Source of the DNA: Paenibacillus_T sp033239625
Lineage (GTDB): Bacteria > Bacillota > Bacilli > Paenibacillales > Paenibacillaceae
NCBI RefSeq assembly: GCF_033239625.1
Contig: NZ_BTCK01000022.1
Span: forward strand, 37,937 to 101,936
Length of the DNA: 64,000 nt
Direction of reading: 5' to 3'
Below the pieces are notes generated by a model. The model did not search any database, had not been told where the DNA came from, and saw only the letters and a program-made list of their open reading frames with translations. Each line of letters starts with the position of its first letter. The first letter of the stretch is position 1. Both the position numbers and the translations under genes were made by a program. Below are positions 1 to 8,457 of the stretch, piece after piece.

Positions 1-1
1 T

Positions 2-238
2 CAAATCACCAACTATCTGACCCCGGAATCATTCGAAACGATCGGCGTTCGAGGACAACCGGTCCCGCATTTGCTGTTCCACCGGCCGTTGTCTTACTAT
101 ATCAACTTGTTCTTAGGAGCTGGCTTCATCATGGACGGTTGGGAGGAGCCCAGCTTCCAGCTCAATGCGGACAGCGCATCCCGATTCGACTGGTACGAGC
201 TCCCGCCGGCGGTTATTTTCCGCTTCCGGAAGAAGTAG
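2..238 (+). CDS. C-terminal end of a SAM-dependent methyltransferase (partial)
   Basis: An open frame enters from the left edge and stops at TAG 236-238, giving 78 residues. The stretch PHLLFHRPLSYYINLFLGAGF followed by a Glu-Pro (WEEP) is typical of the last third of class I SAM-dependent methyltransferases of the UbiE/Methyltransf_11 type, where a strand-helix pair follows the substrate pocket. The protein ends with FRFRKK. The SAM-binding N-terminal part lies outside the window, so the substrate cannot be judged. Codon use resembles the neighbours. No other frame here has comparable protein-like content. Confidence 0.7.
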   Translation, partial: QITNYLTPESFETIGVRGQPVPHLLFHRPLSYYINLFLGAGFIMDGWEEPSFQLNADSASRFDWYELPPAVIFRFRKK

Positions 239-530
239 TGCAGACGCTGAGCCATTGCAGTTTGTACAATGGGAATCGCCCATCGATGAACTTCACGAAT
301 CTGCTGTTGCATGCTGTGCAGCAGAACGTGGTCCCCATAAGGCCAATCGGACTGTTACGAGGTCAGTATGCTCGCATCCTGTTGTATAGATTACAATAGG
401 AGCGGCCTTCTGGCCTTATTCGTGTCTATTTCATTGTATAAAATACAACGGAGAGCACAGCCGCATATCTGAATAACCACCTTACCCGCTTAACGATTGC
501 AATACGGCAAAGTTTATGGCGGCCAGCAAA
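239..530. other. Intergenic stretch without a convincing gene
   Basis: About 290 bases separate the methyltransferase stop from the stop of the convergent kinase gene. Short open frames exist on both strands but none has a ribosome binding site plus protein-like composition. A short GGCC-TTCT-GGCC inverted repeat near 400-415 could be part of a weak terminator. Confidence 0.4.
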
Positions 531-1448
531 TTATTCGTTCAGCAAGCTCTCCGCGAATGCCGCCTGCTTCAACAGCTTCACATACTCCTCCGGCGTGGCG
601 CCGTCTTCTACGCACCAGCAGACGCCCATCGTCGTCTCGATGTAGAGGCATTGCCGAAGGACAGCGCCTGGAATCTGGAGCCGCTGCTCGAAGACGGCGA
701 AGATGTGGTTGATTTTGTTCCGAAGCGCAGGGGTGATGTCGTCGCCGAATTCGTTCAGAATAAACCGTGGCGTGTCGAATATTGGGTCGCCGATGACGCC
801 TTTCGGATCGATGATTCGATATTCGCCGCCTTCGCCGAGCAGAATATTATCGTGATGGAAGTCGCCATGCAGCAGCATTTGCTGGGAGTAGGAATCGGAT
901 AAAGTAACGAGTATTTCTTGTGCGCGGCGCATATGCCCGTACAATGCGATAGCGTCTGAGCGGGTGCTCATATAGTCGGTAATTCGGTTGACCCAATGCG
1001 TGTAGGTCGGATAGGAATCAGCTTCAGCAGGAGGGAGATGCATGTCTCGATAAAGGGAGCAGAAGACGTCGAGTCGGCTGTCGAGATCGTCTACTGCACG
1101 AAGCGGCGTACCTGGTACCATTCCTTGCATCAGCATTACGCCAGCTTCGAGGTCAACCTCGAATACGCGGCACATCCGTCTGCCTGCATAATGATGAAGC
1201 GCCTGCCATTCGGTTCGAATGCCGCCATATTCAGCTTTGCTGATCTTCAGGACGGCATCGCCGTATCGTTCTGCGTGACAGCGAAAGACGAGGTTCACGG
1301 AGTAGGAAGGAATCAATTGCAGGGACGTCAGCGACCACCGATCGGCATATGTAGCGAGATCTTTCACAACTTTGTCATAGAAGTCTTGGCCGAACCGGTT
1401 CAAAATCGCAGTTGTTTCTTCAGTGTGAAAAAGATAATGGGTACTCAT
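531..1448 (-). CDS. Aminoglycoside/hydroxyurea phosphotransferase-like kinase
   Basis: The 305-residue protein has the phosphotransferase (APH) kinase fold. The catalytic loop HGDFHHDN lies at about residues 193-200, with the Asp and Asn at the expected places. DPKG at about 214 takes the place of the DFG-like metal-binding motif. DPKG followed by GDPIFD is the pattern of the APH(6)/streptomycin-6-kinase and hydroxyurea kinase group (PF04655). Length matches that group. Family members transfer phosphate from ATP to small hydroxylated molecules in the cytoplasm. Resistance is possible but many chromosomal members have unknown substrates. The gene is divergent from the flavoprotein at 1602 and a TATAAT-like box on the minus strand near 1491-1497 could be its -10 element. 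Confidence 0.8.
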   Translation of the reverse strand: MSTHYLFHTEETTAILNRFGQDFYDKVVKDLATYADRWSLTSLQLIPSYSVNLVFRCHAERYGDAVLKISKAEYGGIRTEWQALHHYAGRRMCRVFEVDLEAGVMLMQGMVPGTPLRAVDDLDSRLDVFCSLYRDMHLPPAEADSYPTYTHWVNRITDYMSTRSDAIALYGHMRRAQEILVTLSDSYSQQMLLHGDFHHDNILLGEGGEYRIIDPKGVIGDPIFDTPRFILNEFGDDITPALRNKINHIFAVFEQRLQIPGAVLRQCLYIETTMGVCWCVEDGATPEEYVKLLKQAAFAESLLNE

Positions 1449-1601
1449 CTTACGATACGTTCCTCCATTATTGGAAATTATTTAATGCCTCCATTATACC
1501 GCCTTTGCTGAGGAAGCGGGCGGGTTTTACTTTTGCACGAAGATGAACGGTTTGGCCGATTTCTGTTCATCCTATGGGAGTGAAGGAAAGGAGCGGCACC
1601 A

Positions 1602-2519
1602 ATGGCTGATCAGGTGGTGGATGTAGTGATTGCGGGAGGCGGACCAGCAGGCTTGAGCGCAGCGCTCGTGCTCGGCCGTTCGCTGCGGCGTGTCGTGTTG
1701 ATCGATGAAGGAAAGCCCAGAAACGCCGTTACGCGGCTATCGCATGGTTTCTTAACGCGGGACGGAACAGAGCCGGAACAGCTGCGCATGCTGGCCCGAG
1801 AGGAGCTCCGCCGCTACGAGACGGTCGATCTGCGGCATGACACGATTGTTTCGGTTGAGCGAGCCGCAGATGGACAGTTCCGGTCGCTTACGAAAGAAGG
1901 GCAGGCAGTAACGAGCCGAATGCTCGTCTTCGCTACAGGGATGAAAGAAAAACTGCCGCATTGGGAAGGCCTATCCGATGTGTATGGGCGATCCGTCTTC
2001 CCATGCCCGTACTGTGACGGCTGGGAGCTTCGCGATGCGCCGCTCGCTCTGCTGGGCAATTGCAGCGACGGCAATCTGCTCGCCCATATTCAGCTCATTC
2101 GTACTTGGAGCCGCGACCTCGTTGTGTGCACGGATGGCGCGGCTAAGCTGAACGCCGAAGAGCGGGAGCAGCTGCATGAACGCGGCATCTCGCTGTACGA
2201 GCAGCCGATTGCGGCACTGCTTTCCTCTGATGGTCAGCTGACTCATATCGAGCTGGCTGACGGTCAACGCATCGCGCGCAGAGGTGCGTTTCTCACGAAT
2301 ACCGGCGCTTATGAAGCGACCGATATTCCAAGGCAGCTTGGCGTACATCTAGAGCCGCGAGGCGTATACCAGACGGGAAATCATGGGCTGACGCGTCTTC
2401 CCGGACTGTATATTATCGGCGATGCCAAGCATGCCTTCACTGGCGTGGCAGGCGCCGTAAGCGAAGGCTATGAGGCTGGCGTCGCGATCAATCATGCCTT
2501 GTCGATTGAAGACTGGTGA
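1602..2519 (+). CDS. Thioredoxin-reductase-like NAD(P)/FAD-dependent oxidoreductase
   Basis: This is a 305-residue flavoprotein of the pyridine nucleotide-disulfide oxidoreductase class II family. The FAD-binding GGGPAGLSAAL is at about residues 11-21. A redox CPYC motif (Cys135 and Cys138) followed by DGWE lies in the middle, and a C-terminal GDAKHAFTGVAGAVSEG segment matches the second FAD contact. The NAD(P)-binding GxGxxG expected after the CxxC is degenerate (LLGNCSDGN), so hydride donor use may differ from true TrxB. Such CPYCDGWE proteins are common in Bacillota, often as stand-alone genes of unknown acceptor. The start follows GGAAAGGAG at 1586-1594. It stands alone, 29 bases before the convergent AraC gene. 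Confidence 0.8.
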   Translation: MADQVVDVVIAGGGPAGLSAALVLGRSLRRVVLIDEGKPRNAVTRLSHGFLTRDGTEPEQLRMLAREELRRYETVDLRHDTIVSVERAADGQFRSLTKEGQAVTSRMLVFATGMKEKLPHWEGLSDVYGRSVFPCPYCDGWELRDAPLALLGNCSDGNLLAHIQLIRTWSRDLVVCTDGAAKLNAEEREQLHERGISLYEQPIAALLSSDGQLTHIELADGQRIARRGAFLTNTGAYEATDIPRQLGVHLEPRGVYQTGNHGLTRLPGLYIIGDAKHAFTGVAGAVSEGYEAGVAINHALSIEDW

Positions 2520-2548
2520 TGCAGCGTTCCGACCGACAGTAAGCAGGA

Positions 2549-3319
2549 TTACTTGGAATACGACGACGGCGTCCGTCCCGTTGTTCGTTTGAATACGCGC
2601 TGGAAGTACGAAACGTCGCGATAGCCGAGATAATCGGATATTTCGTTCACGGTCAGCAGCGAATCGGTCAGCATATAGACAGCCGTCTTCATGCGCGCCG
2701 TATGAACCGCTTCGCTGATCGTCTGACCAGTCGCCCGCCGGAACAACGTGGCGGCATAGTTCGGCGTCCGGTTGATATAGGCGCCGAGCTCGTCTTTGGT
2801 CACTTTCTCCCGATGATATTGTTGAATGTACTGCTTCATTCGTTCGACAAGCTTCTGCGTGTTCGACACCATCGGCCCTTGGTCGAATTCACGGTTCCAC
2901 AACGCGACAATTTCCGCAACGATGGCAGCGCCGCGAATATTCGTGTAAGGCGTCCCGTCCGTCCATTCCGTATGGAGAGAGCGAAGCCGATCGAGCATCC
3001 ATTCGAATCGTCCAAGCCTCGCGTGGACCTCCGATTGCTGATTCAACAGCGGAAGCTCGGCGGCAAGCTGTTCCGCATGGAACCGGACGACGAGCTTCTC
3101 GTGGAAGACGGTCGGAACGGTCTTGCCGTAGTAATCGGTGCCGGGCGGAATGAGGAGGAGATCGCCTTTTTCCAATATGAGCTTGTCCGCGCCAATCCAG
3201 TAGACGCACTTGCCGTAACTGACGAGTACAAGCGTATGCGTCCTGTCGGTATCGGCCCCTTCCGCATGTCCGTACCAATTCATACTCCGATCAAGAGTGA
3301 CGTCAAGCAGTTTCAGCAT
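2549..3319 (-). CDS. AraC family transcriptional regulator
   Basis: The 256-residue protein has an N-terminal cupin-like sensing domain (KGDLLLIPPGTDYYGKT at about 50-65) and a C-terminal double helix-turn-helix at about 155-250. The latter includes LTVNEISDYLGYRDVSYFQRVFKRTTGRTP, the AraC/XylS signature with the usual GY..SYFQ.FK spacing. It probably controls a carbon-use gene, but no target sits next to it: upstream is the divergent pyruvate kinase gene, and downstream the convergent flavoprotein. A perfect 8-bp inverted repeat (TATAGTAT-N7-ATACTATA) lies 30 bases upstream of the start and could be its own promoter/operator. Confidence 0.85.
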   Translation of the reverse strand: MLKLLDVTLDRSMNWYGHAEGADTDRTHTLVLVSYGKCVYWIGADKLILEKGDLLLIPPGTDYYGKTVPTVFHEKLVVRFHAEQLAAELPLLNQQSEVHARLGRFEWMLDRLRSLHTEWTDGTPYTNIRGAAIVAEIVALWNREFDQGPMVSNTQKLVERMKQYIQQYHREKVTKDELGAYINRTPNYAATLFRRATGQTISEAVHTARMKTAVYMLTDSLLTVNEISDYLGYRDVSYFQRVFKRTTGRTPSSYSK

Positions 3320-3349
3320 GGTAAATAGTTCCCTTCTACCGATTCGTAC

Positions 3350-3372
3350 TATAGTATATTTAGAATACTATA
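3350..3372. promoter_or_regulatory. Perfect inverted repeat between divergent AraC and pyk genes
   Basis: TATAGTAT (3350-3357) and ATACTATA (3365-3372) are exact reverse complements separated by seven bases. On the minus strand TATACT could serve as the -10 box of the AraC gene. Placement 31 bases from the AraC start and about 72 from pyk fits an operator or a pair of overlapping promoters. Confidence 0.4.
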
Positions 3373-3443
3373 TTTCATATGCGAACGAAAGTTTCAGCGT
3401 TAAAATATGACCATATAGCAATCATCAGGAGGAATAACGAACT

Positions 3444-4859
3444 ATGCGGAGAACGAAAATCGTTTGTACGATGGGCCCGGCTTGCGAGTCGGTTGAAGTA
3501 TTGAAGGAAATGATGACGGCAGGAATGAGCGTTGCGCGTCTGAACATGGCGCACGGCGAGCTGGAGGATCACAGCGCGCGTATCGCTTCGATTCGCGAAG
3601 CGGCGGCTGCTACGGGATCGAACGTTTCGATTCTGATGGATATCAAAGGTCCTGAAATTCGTATTGGCAAGCTGAAGGAAGCTTCGTACGAGTTGAAAGC
3701 TGGACAAGCGCTGACGTTCGTGACAGAAGAGCAGCTGGGCGACGGCGAGAAGCTGTGGGTCAACTATGCGGATATGCCGAAAGTCATGCAGCCAGGCGGC
3801 GTCATTCTGCTCGACGACGGCTTGATCGAGCTGCGCGTTAACTCGGTTGACGACAAGAACATCTATTGCACAGTCGTGAACGGCGGCGTTATTAAACCTC
3901 GTAAAGGCGTCAACCTGCCAGGTGTCAAAACGACGCTTCCAGGCGTAACGGAGCGCGACGTGATGCATATCGAATTCGGCATTAAGGAAAATGTCGATAT
4001 CGTAGCAGCATCGTTCGTCCGCCGTGCGGAGGACGTTATCGAAATTCGTCGACTGCTCGAAGAGGCAGGCGCTGGCCATATTCAAATCGTGTCGAAAATT
4101 GAAAACCAAGAAGGCGTTGAGAACCTCGACGCTATCATCGAAGCATCCGACGGCATCATGGTCGCACGCGGTGACCTTGGCGTAGAAATTCCGGTTGAAG
4201 ACGTGCCGCTTATCCAGAAGGTTATGATCGACAAATGTAACGCAGCCGGCAAGCCGGTTATCGTTGCAACGCAAATGCTCGATTCGATGCAAGTGAACCC
4301 GCGCCCTACGCGTGCAGAAGTAACGGACGTTGCGAACGCTGTACTGCAAGGCACGGACGCGGTTATGCTGTCGGGCGAGACGGCTGCCGGCAAATACCCG
4401 GTCGAATCGATCCGTACGATGGCGACGATCGCTGTCAAATCCGAGTCGATCATGGAGTATGGCAGCAACCTGTACAAAGAAGGCTTCGGCAAATCGTCCA
4501 GCGTGACGGAAGTTATCAGTAAATCGGTTGTAAGCTCGTCGCTGGAGCTGGATGCAAAGGCGATTCTGACGCCAACGGAGAGCGGCTTTACGGCTCGCAT
4601 GGTATCCAAGTACCGTCCGAAATCTCCGATCATCGCAATCACGTCCGATGAGCGCATTCAACGCCGACTGGCGCTCGTATGGGGCGTAACGGCTGTGAAG
4701 GGCGACAAAGTAACGACGACGGACGATCTGTTCGCGGCATCGCTCGAAGCTGGCAAAACATCGGGCAGCCTGGAAGCGGGCGACACGGTCGTTATTACGG
4801 CGGGCGTGCCAATCGGCAAATCCGGCGCGACGAACCTGATCAAGATCGCAACAATCTAA
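3444..4859 (+). CDS. pyk: Pyruvate kinase
   Basis: The protein has 471 residues and catalyses phosphoenolpyruvate plus ADP to pyruvate plus ATP, the last step of glycolysis, in the cytoplasm. Diagnostic segments are RRTKIVCTMGPA at the N terminus, the K-containing active-site strand SKIENQEG (about 215-223), the Mg/Mn site MVARGDLGVEIP (about 238-250), TQMLDSM, and the ADP-binding LSGETAAGKYP. The length matches the short form (E. coli PykF type). The extra C-terminal phosphohistidine-swivelling domain of the classical Bacillus enzyme (about 585 residues) is absent, so a second long pyk may exist elsewhere in the genome. The ribosome binding site AGGAGG is at 3428-3433. A strong terminator follows. 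Confidence 0.97.
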   Translation: MRRTKIVCTMGPACESVEVLKEMMTAGMSVARLNMAHGELEDHSARIASIREAAAATGSNVSILMDIKGPEIRIGKLKEASYELKAGQALTFVTEEQLGDGEKLWVNYADMPKVMQPGGVILLDDGLIELRVNSVDDKNIYCTVVNGGVIKPRKGVNLPGVKTTLPGVTERDVMHIEFGIKENVDIVAASFVRRAEDVIEIRRLLEEAGAGHIQIVSKIENQEGVENLDAIIEASDGIMVARGDLGVEIPVEDVPLIQKVMIDKCNAAGKPVIVATQMLDSMQVNPRPTRAEVTDVANAVLQGTDAVMLSGETAAGKYPVESIRTMATIAVKSESIMEYGSNLYKEGFGKSSSVTEVISKSVVSSSLELDAKAILTPTESGFTARMVSKYRPKSPIIAITSDERIQRRLALVWGVTAVKGDKVTTTDDLFAASLEAGKTSGSLEAGDTVVITAGVPIGKSGATNLIKIATI

Positions 4860-4893
4860 TGCTGCAACCTTGGGAGAACCGGGGGTAATATAG

Positions 4894-4937
4894 AAGCTGC
4901 TCCAGAAGTCGAATCGACTTTCTGGGGCAGCTTTTTC
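4894..4937 (+). terminator. Rho-independent terminator after pyk
   Basis: AGCTGC-TCCAGAAGTCG and CGACTTTCTGG-GGCAGCT form a long stem with an AAT loop, followed by TTTTTC. Confidence 0.9.
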
Positions 4938-5149
4938 ATTTGGCTCATTGCGGGGAGCAGCCTCGTTATTAGGAAACAAGATGGGGAACGATATCGATAT
5001 TGAGATCGATATTCAAGCAACAGACATCGCAGCTCTTCTTATCGCTTCGTCAAATTCCGATATCGTGCAGTGGATGCTATGAACTAGGTTTTTAATATAT
5101 AATTAAACCGAATTTCATGCTTGTACTGAGTAAAGGGGGATGAAAATCC

Positions 5150-6934
5150 ATGCGGTTGTCGCGATTATGGAATGGCCGCTGGAATTCGATCCGCAATAAG
5201 ATATTTATTTCCACCATTATTTTCCTAATCATTCCGTTCATTCTTACGTTCAATTGGACGAACAAGACGCTGGAGAATGTGATCGAACGCAAAATCGGCA
5301 GTTCCGCACAGGAATCGCTTTATCTCGTCAATCTGAATATCGGCTTGTTCCTCGAAGACATGCTGCGGTCATCGGTCGACATTGCGACGAATCCGAGTAT
5401 TACGAAGCTTCTTAAGGAGCCTGAATCCTATTCGCGATACGAGAAACTTCGCTTGAACGACACGGTTCTGAATCGGCTGTACAGCTCTTACTTTACGAAT
5501 ACATATGTGACGTTATTCGACCTGGAAGGACGATGGCTCAGCACGAGCTACTTGCCGGAGCAGCTTCACGAGCAATATGTCGGGGCTGATTGGTACAAAG
5601 AAATGTTAAACAAGCCGTATCGGCAAAAGTGGATGTTCAATTACAACGAGCGACTGTATATGGACCGCAAGCCGATCGTGACGCTAGTCAAGACGATTAC
5701 GGAACTTCAGTCCGCTCGCAATATCGGCATGGTCGTGTTCAGCGTATCGGAGATGGATCTGCGGCGCTATCTTGGCGGATTGAACGGGGAAGTGTACCTG
5801 GTCGATCAAGAGGGCATCGTCGTTTCCAGCTTGACGAAATCGATGGTCGGACAAAGCCTATCGGATGCAAGCTATTTCCATGCGGTCCAAGTCAACAAGA
5901 ATGGACAGGAAATCATCGAGAAGAGCGGCGAGAAGTGGATTGTCAATTACGGCACCGTTGACGTCAACGGCTGGAAGCTCTTGCAGTTGGTGCCTTACGA
6001 CACGGTGTTCAAGGAAATTTTCGATATCCGCCGCGCTAACTGGATCGTCTTCGTGCTTATCCTGATCGTCTTCCTGCTCATTACGTTATCGATCGCTTAT
6101 CAGATCTCGAAGCCGCTAAAGCTGCTCCGCAAACGGATGCGAGAGCTGGAGGACAAAGGCTTCCATTCCACGTTGTCCGTATCGGGACCGCAGGAGACCG
6201 CCTCGCTGATCGAAACATACAACAAGATGGTGAAGGAGATACGAGGACTGCTGTTGCGTGTAAAGGACGAGTACGAGCAGAAGGAGGATATGCGTTTCCG
6301 CGCGCTTCAAGCGCAGATCAATCCCCATTTTCTGCTGAATACGATCAACAATATCAAATGGATGGCTTATATTCGCAATGACGGGGAAGTCGGGGACATG
6401 CTTTCCAATCTGGGCGGCATTCTGGAAGGAAGCATCGGCAGAGGCGGCAGCCTCACGCCGCTCCGGCAGGAGCTTGACTATATCGAGAATTACGTTGGTC
6501 TGATGCGTATGAGATTTCATGACATCGAGCTTGTGATCGATGTTCCCGCCGAGTTCATGGAGCAGGAGGTTATCCAAATCATGCTCCAGCCAGCGATCGA
6601 GAACAGCTTGATTCACGGCATTGAACCGTTAGGCGAGCCTGGGCGCATTACGGTGTCTGCGCATATCGAGGGAGCTTTATTCATGCTTGAAGTATCGGAC
6701 AACGGCGTCGGGATGGCGGACGAGAGGTTGGCGGAAATTCGCTTAGGACTGGAATCAGAGGAAAGCCGCGACGAAGGGATTACCCGACGAATTGGCATTC
6801 GAAACGTCCATGACCGACTTCGTCTCCAATATGGAGAGCTGTACGGCATTCGGATATACAGTGAGTTGGGACAAGGAGCGAGGGTCCGATACATACTGCC
6901 CGTGCGGCGTGCATCGAGGGAGGATAAACCGTGA
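5150..6934 (+). CDS. YesM-type sensor histidine kinase
   Basis: This is a 594-residue membrane kinase. TM1 (about 15-33) and TM2 (about 297-318) enclose a Cache-like extracellular sensor with LVDQEGIVVSS and KWIVNYGTVDVNGWKLL. A HAMP linker (about 319-370) follows, then the His_kinase domain (PF06580) with ALQAQINPHFLLNTINNIKWM, whose His at about 392 is the phosphorylation site. A HATPase_c domain with DNGVGM completes the protein. The ribosome binding site AAAGGGGGAT precedes the ATG. The stop overlaps the GTG of the YesN-like gene (GTGA), so the two are translationally coupled. In Paenibacillus such pairs usually control an adjacent sugar ABC operon, here the sialic acid genes from 8458. 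Confidence 0.93.
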   Translation: MRLSRLWNGRWNSIRNKIFISTIIFLIIPFILTFNWTNKTLENVIERKIGSSAQESLYLVNLNIGLFLEDMLRSSVDIATNPSITKLLKEPESYSRYEKLRLNDTVLNRLYSSYFTNTYVTLFDLEGRWLSTSYLPEQLHEQYVGADWYKEMLNKPYRQKWMFNYNERLYMDRKPIVTLVKTITELQSARNIGMVVFSVSEMDLRRYLGGLNGEVYLVDQEGIVVSSLTKSMVGQSLSDASYFHAVQVNKNGQEIIEKSGEKWIVNYGTVDVNGWKLLQLVPYDTVFKEIFDIRRANWIVFVLILIVFLLITLSIAYQISKPLKLLRKRMRELEDKGFHSTLSVSGPQETASLIETYNKMVKEIRGLLLRVKDEYEQKEDMRFRALQAQINPHFLLNTINNIKWMAYIRNDGEVGDMLSNLGGILEGSIGRGGSLTPLRQELDYIENYVGLMRMRFHDIELVIDVPAEFMEQEVIQIMLQPAIENSLIHGIEPLGEPGRITVSAHIEGALFMLEVSDNGVGMADERLAEIRLGLESEESRDEGITRRIGIRNVHDRLRLQYGELYGIRIYSELGQGARVRYILPVRRASREDKP

Positions 6935-8157
6935 AGTTGAAAGTGATGCTGGTCGACGACGAGCTGCTGGTACGTCTGGGCATTAAGTCGTTAATCGATT
7001 GGGAGAAACATAATTTCGAATTTATCGGCGATGCTGCGGACGGGGAGAAAGCGTTGGAGCTGATGGAGCGGCAGGTGCCGGATATTCTGTTGACCGATAT
7101 CGTTATGCCGCGAATGGACGGGCTGGCGCTTATCGAAGCCGTGAAGCAGCGATATCCACGCATGCTGGTCATCGTGCTGAGCAGCCATAACGAGTTCGAT
7201 TACGTGCGCAAAGCGATGAAGCTTGGCGCCCAGGACTATCTGCTGAAGACGTCTTTGAAACCAACCGAGCTGCTTGATTTGCTCATAGAGGCGGCGCAGA
7301 AGCTCGCTGCCGATCATACGACGTTATCCATCTCGCAGTCATCGATATCTCCGATTGCAGATGACCGCAGATCGCGCATGACCCATGCACTGCTGCAGCT
7401 GTTGCAAGGCGTTTATGATGAGGCTGGCGGCATGGCAAATGATGATTCGATTGAACGGCTGCCATCTGGCCGCGTGCTGCTCGTGCTGCGGGCGAAGCGG
7501 ATACGCGATGGAGCGATAGAACAATCGGCTGCTCGGCTGCTGGAGCATCTGATCGAATCGGAGCTGGACGGCATATTGGACAGCCGGCCGGTGGCGATTC
7601 GGGATAACGAGCTCGCTGCACTGCTCGTCGCTTCTCCCGGTGGCGGGTCGGGTTCCGACCCCGAACGGGTCGTCGAGCAATTGGAGAATGCAGCGGGCCG
7701 GCTGCTCGGATTGTCGCTTCAAGCGCAGACGAGCAGCGAATTGGCGAGCTGGAAGGAAGCGGCCGATTTCTACGAGGCCGCGCAAGCGGCGTTATCCGAT
7801 TCAGGCATGCGCGAGCCAACGCGTGAAGACATCAAGCGTCTGATCGACTATATGAAGGTCAATATCGCGCAAGATTTCTCGCTTAAGCAAGCCGCGGACA
7901 TGATCAATATGAGCGAGAGCTATTTGAGCACGATTTTTAAGAAAGAGACCGGGTTAGGGTTTACGGATTGGATCAATGCCATGCGGGTCGAAGAGGCTGC
8001 CCGCTATCTGGAGCACTCCAGCCTGCCGAGTTATTCCATCGCGGAGAAGGTTGGGTACGAGAATATCAACTACTTCGGACGGATTTTCAAAAAGCTTAAG
8101 GGCGTCAGTCCGCAGAAGTATCGCGCTCAGCGACAGGAAAGAGCGAATGCCGAGTAA
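6931..8157 (+). CDS. YesN-type response regulator (REC plus AraC HTH)
   Basis: The 408-residue protein has an N-terminal receiver domain. Acidic DDE is at about 9-11, the phosphoacceptor Asp at about 56 in LLTDIVMPRMDG, and Lys in LLKTSLKP at about 108. A variable linker follows, and then a C-terminal AraC HTH at about 300-400 (NMSESYLSTIFKKETGLGF and VGYENINYFGRIFKKLKG). The start is the GTG overlapping the yesM-like stop; no ribosome binding site is needed if translation is coupled. It likely activates the operon at 8458. Two near-identical 12-bp direct repeats 22 bp apart, found at 8255 and 8277, are the kind of sites AraC-type regulators occupy. Confidence 0.93.
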   Translation: MKLKVMLVDDELLVRLGIKSLIDWEKHNFEFIGDAADGEKALELMERQVPDILLTDIVMPRMDGLALIEAVKQRYPRMLVIVLSSHNEFDYVRKAMKLGAQDYLLKTSLKPTELLDLLIEAAQKLAADHTTLSISQSSISPIADDRRSRMTHALLQLLQGVYDEAGGMANDDSIERLPSGRVLLVLRAKRIRDGAIEQSAARLLEHLIESELDGILDSRPVAIRDNELAALLVASPGGGSGSDPERVVEQLENAAGRLLGLSLQAQTSSELASWKEAADFYEAAQAALSDSGMREPTREDIKRLIDYMKVNIAQDFSLKQAADMINMSESYLSTIFKKETGLGFTDWINAMRVEEAARYLEHSSLPSYSIAEKVGYENINYFGRIFKKLKGVSPQKYRAQRQERANAE

Positions 8158-8189
8158 TGAAGGGTATGCCAATAGGATAAGCTTATCGA

Positions 8190-8227
8190 GAAGATCGCCT
8201 AGCAAGCAAGGAGGCGGTCTTCTTTTT
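8190..8227 (+). terminator. Terminator after the YesM/YesN pair
   Basis: GAAGATCGCCT (8190-8200) pairs with AGGCGGTCTTC (8212-8222) with one G-U pair, followed by TTTTT. Confidence 0.85.
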
Positions 8228-8236
8228 GCGTACGTT

Positions 8237-8250
8237 TGTAAGCGCATTCA
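8237..8250 (+). promoter_or_regulatory. cre-like catabolite control site
   Basis: TGTAAGCGCATTCA matches the CcpA cre consensus TGWNANCGNTNWCA at all but one fixed position (A instead of T at position 10). It lies about 110 bases upstream of the likely -10 box of the sialic acid operon. Thirteen of its 14 bases recur at 55756-55769 beside the pectate lyase gene. Confidence 0.5.
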
Positions 8251-8254
8251 TAAT

Positions 8255-8288
8255 ATCGTGAATATTCGATCTGAAGATCGTGAACATT
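8255..8288 (+). promoter_or_regulatory. Direct repeat, candidate YesN binding site
   Basis: ATCGTGAATATT (8255-8266) and ATCGTGAACATT (8277-8288) differ at one base and are spaced 22 bp apart, two helical turns. This suits an AraC-type dimer binding one DNA face upstream of the operon. Confidence 0.5.
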
Positions 8289-8336
8289 TGCTAAGCATCC
8301 AAAAATGGTGAACGAATCCCGATAACTCCGTTCCTA

Positions 8337-8363
8337 TTGGTGACGCTTTCATCGCTCTATAAT
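8337..8363 (+). promoter_or_regulatory. Likely sigma-A promoter of the sialic acid operon
   Basis: A perfect TATAAT at 8358-8363 follows TTGGTG (8337-8342) at 15 bases, slightly short of the ideal 17, as expected for an activator-dependent promoter. The first gene starts about 95 bases downstream. Confidence 0.5.
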
Positions 8364-8457
8364 GAGCGTAGAAGCCGACGGGACAAACGAAAGCGTTGAA
8401 GAATGAAGAGGCGGCTTCAAACACCTTTACGACCTTAGATGAGGAGGGCAGAGCGAC

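Noticed and set aside
3375..4979. 534-residue reading frame on the minus strand opposite pyk
   Set aside because: It is antisense to pyruvate kinase, with composition typical of a GC-rich shadow frame.
4985..5015. Direct repeat ATCGATATT before the YesM-like gene as regulator site
   Set aside because: The repeats are short, low in complexity and adjacent to a similar run; I cannot separate them from chance.
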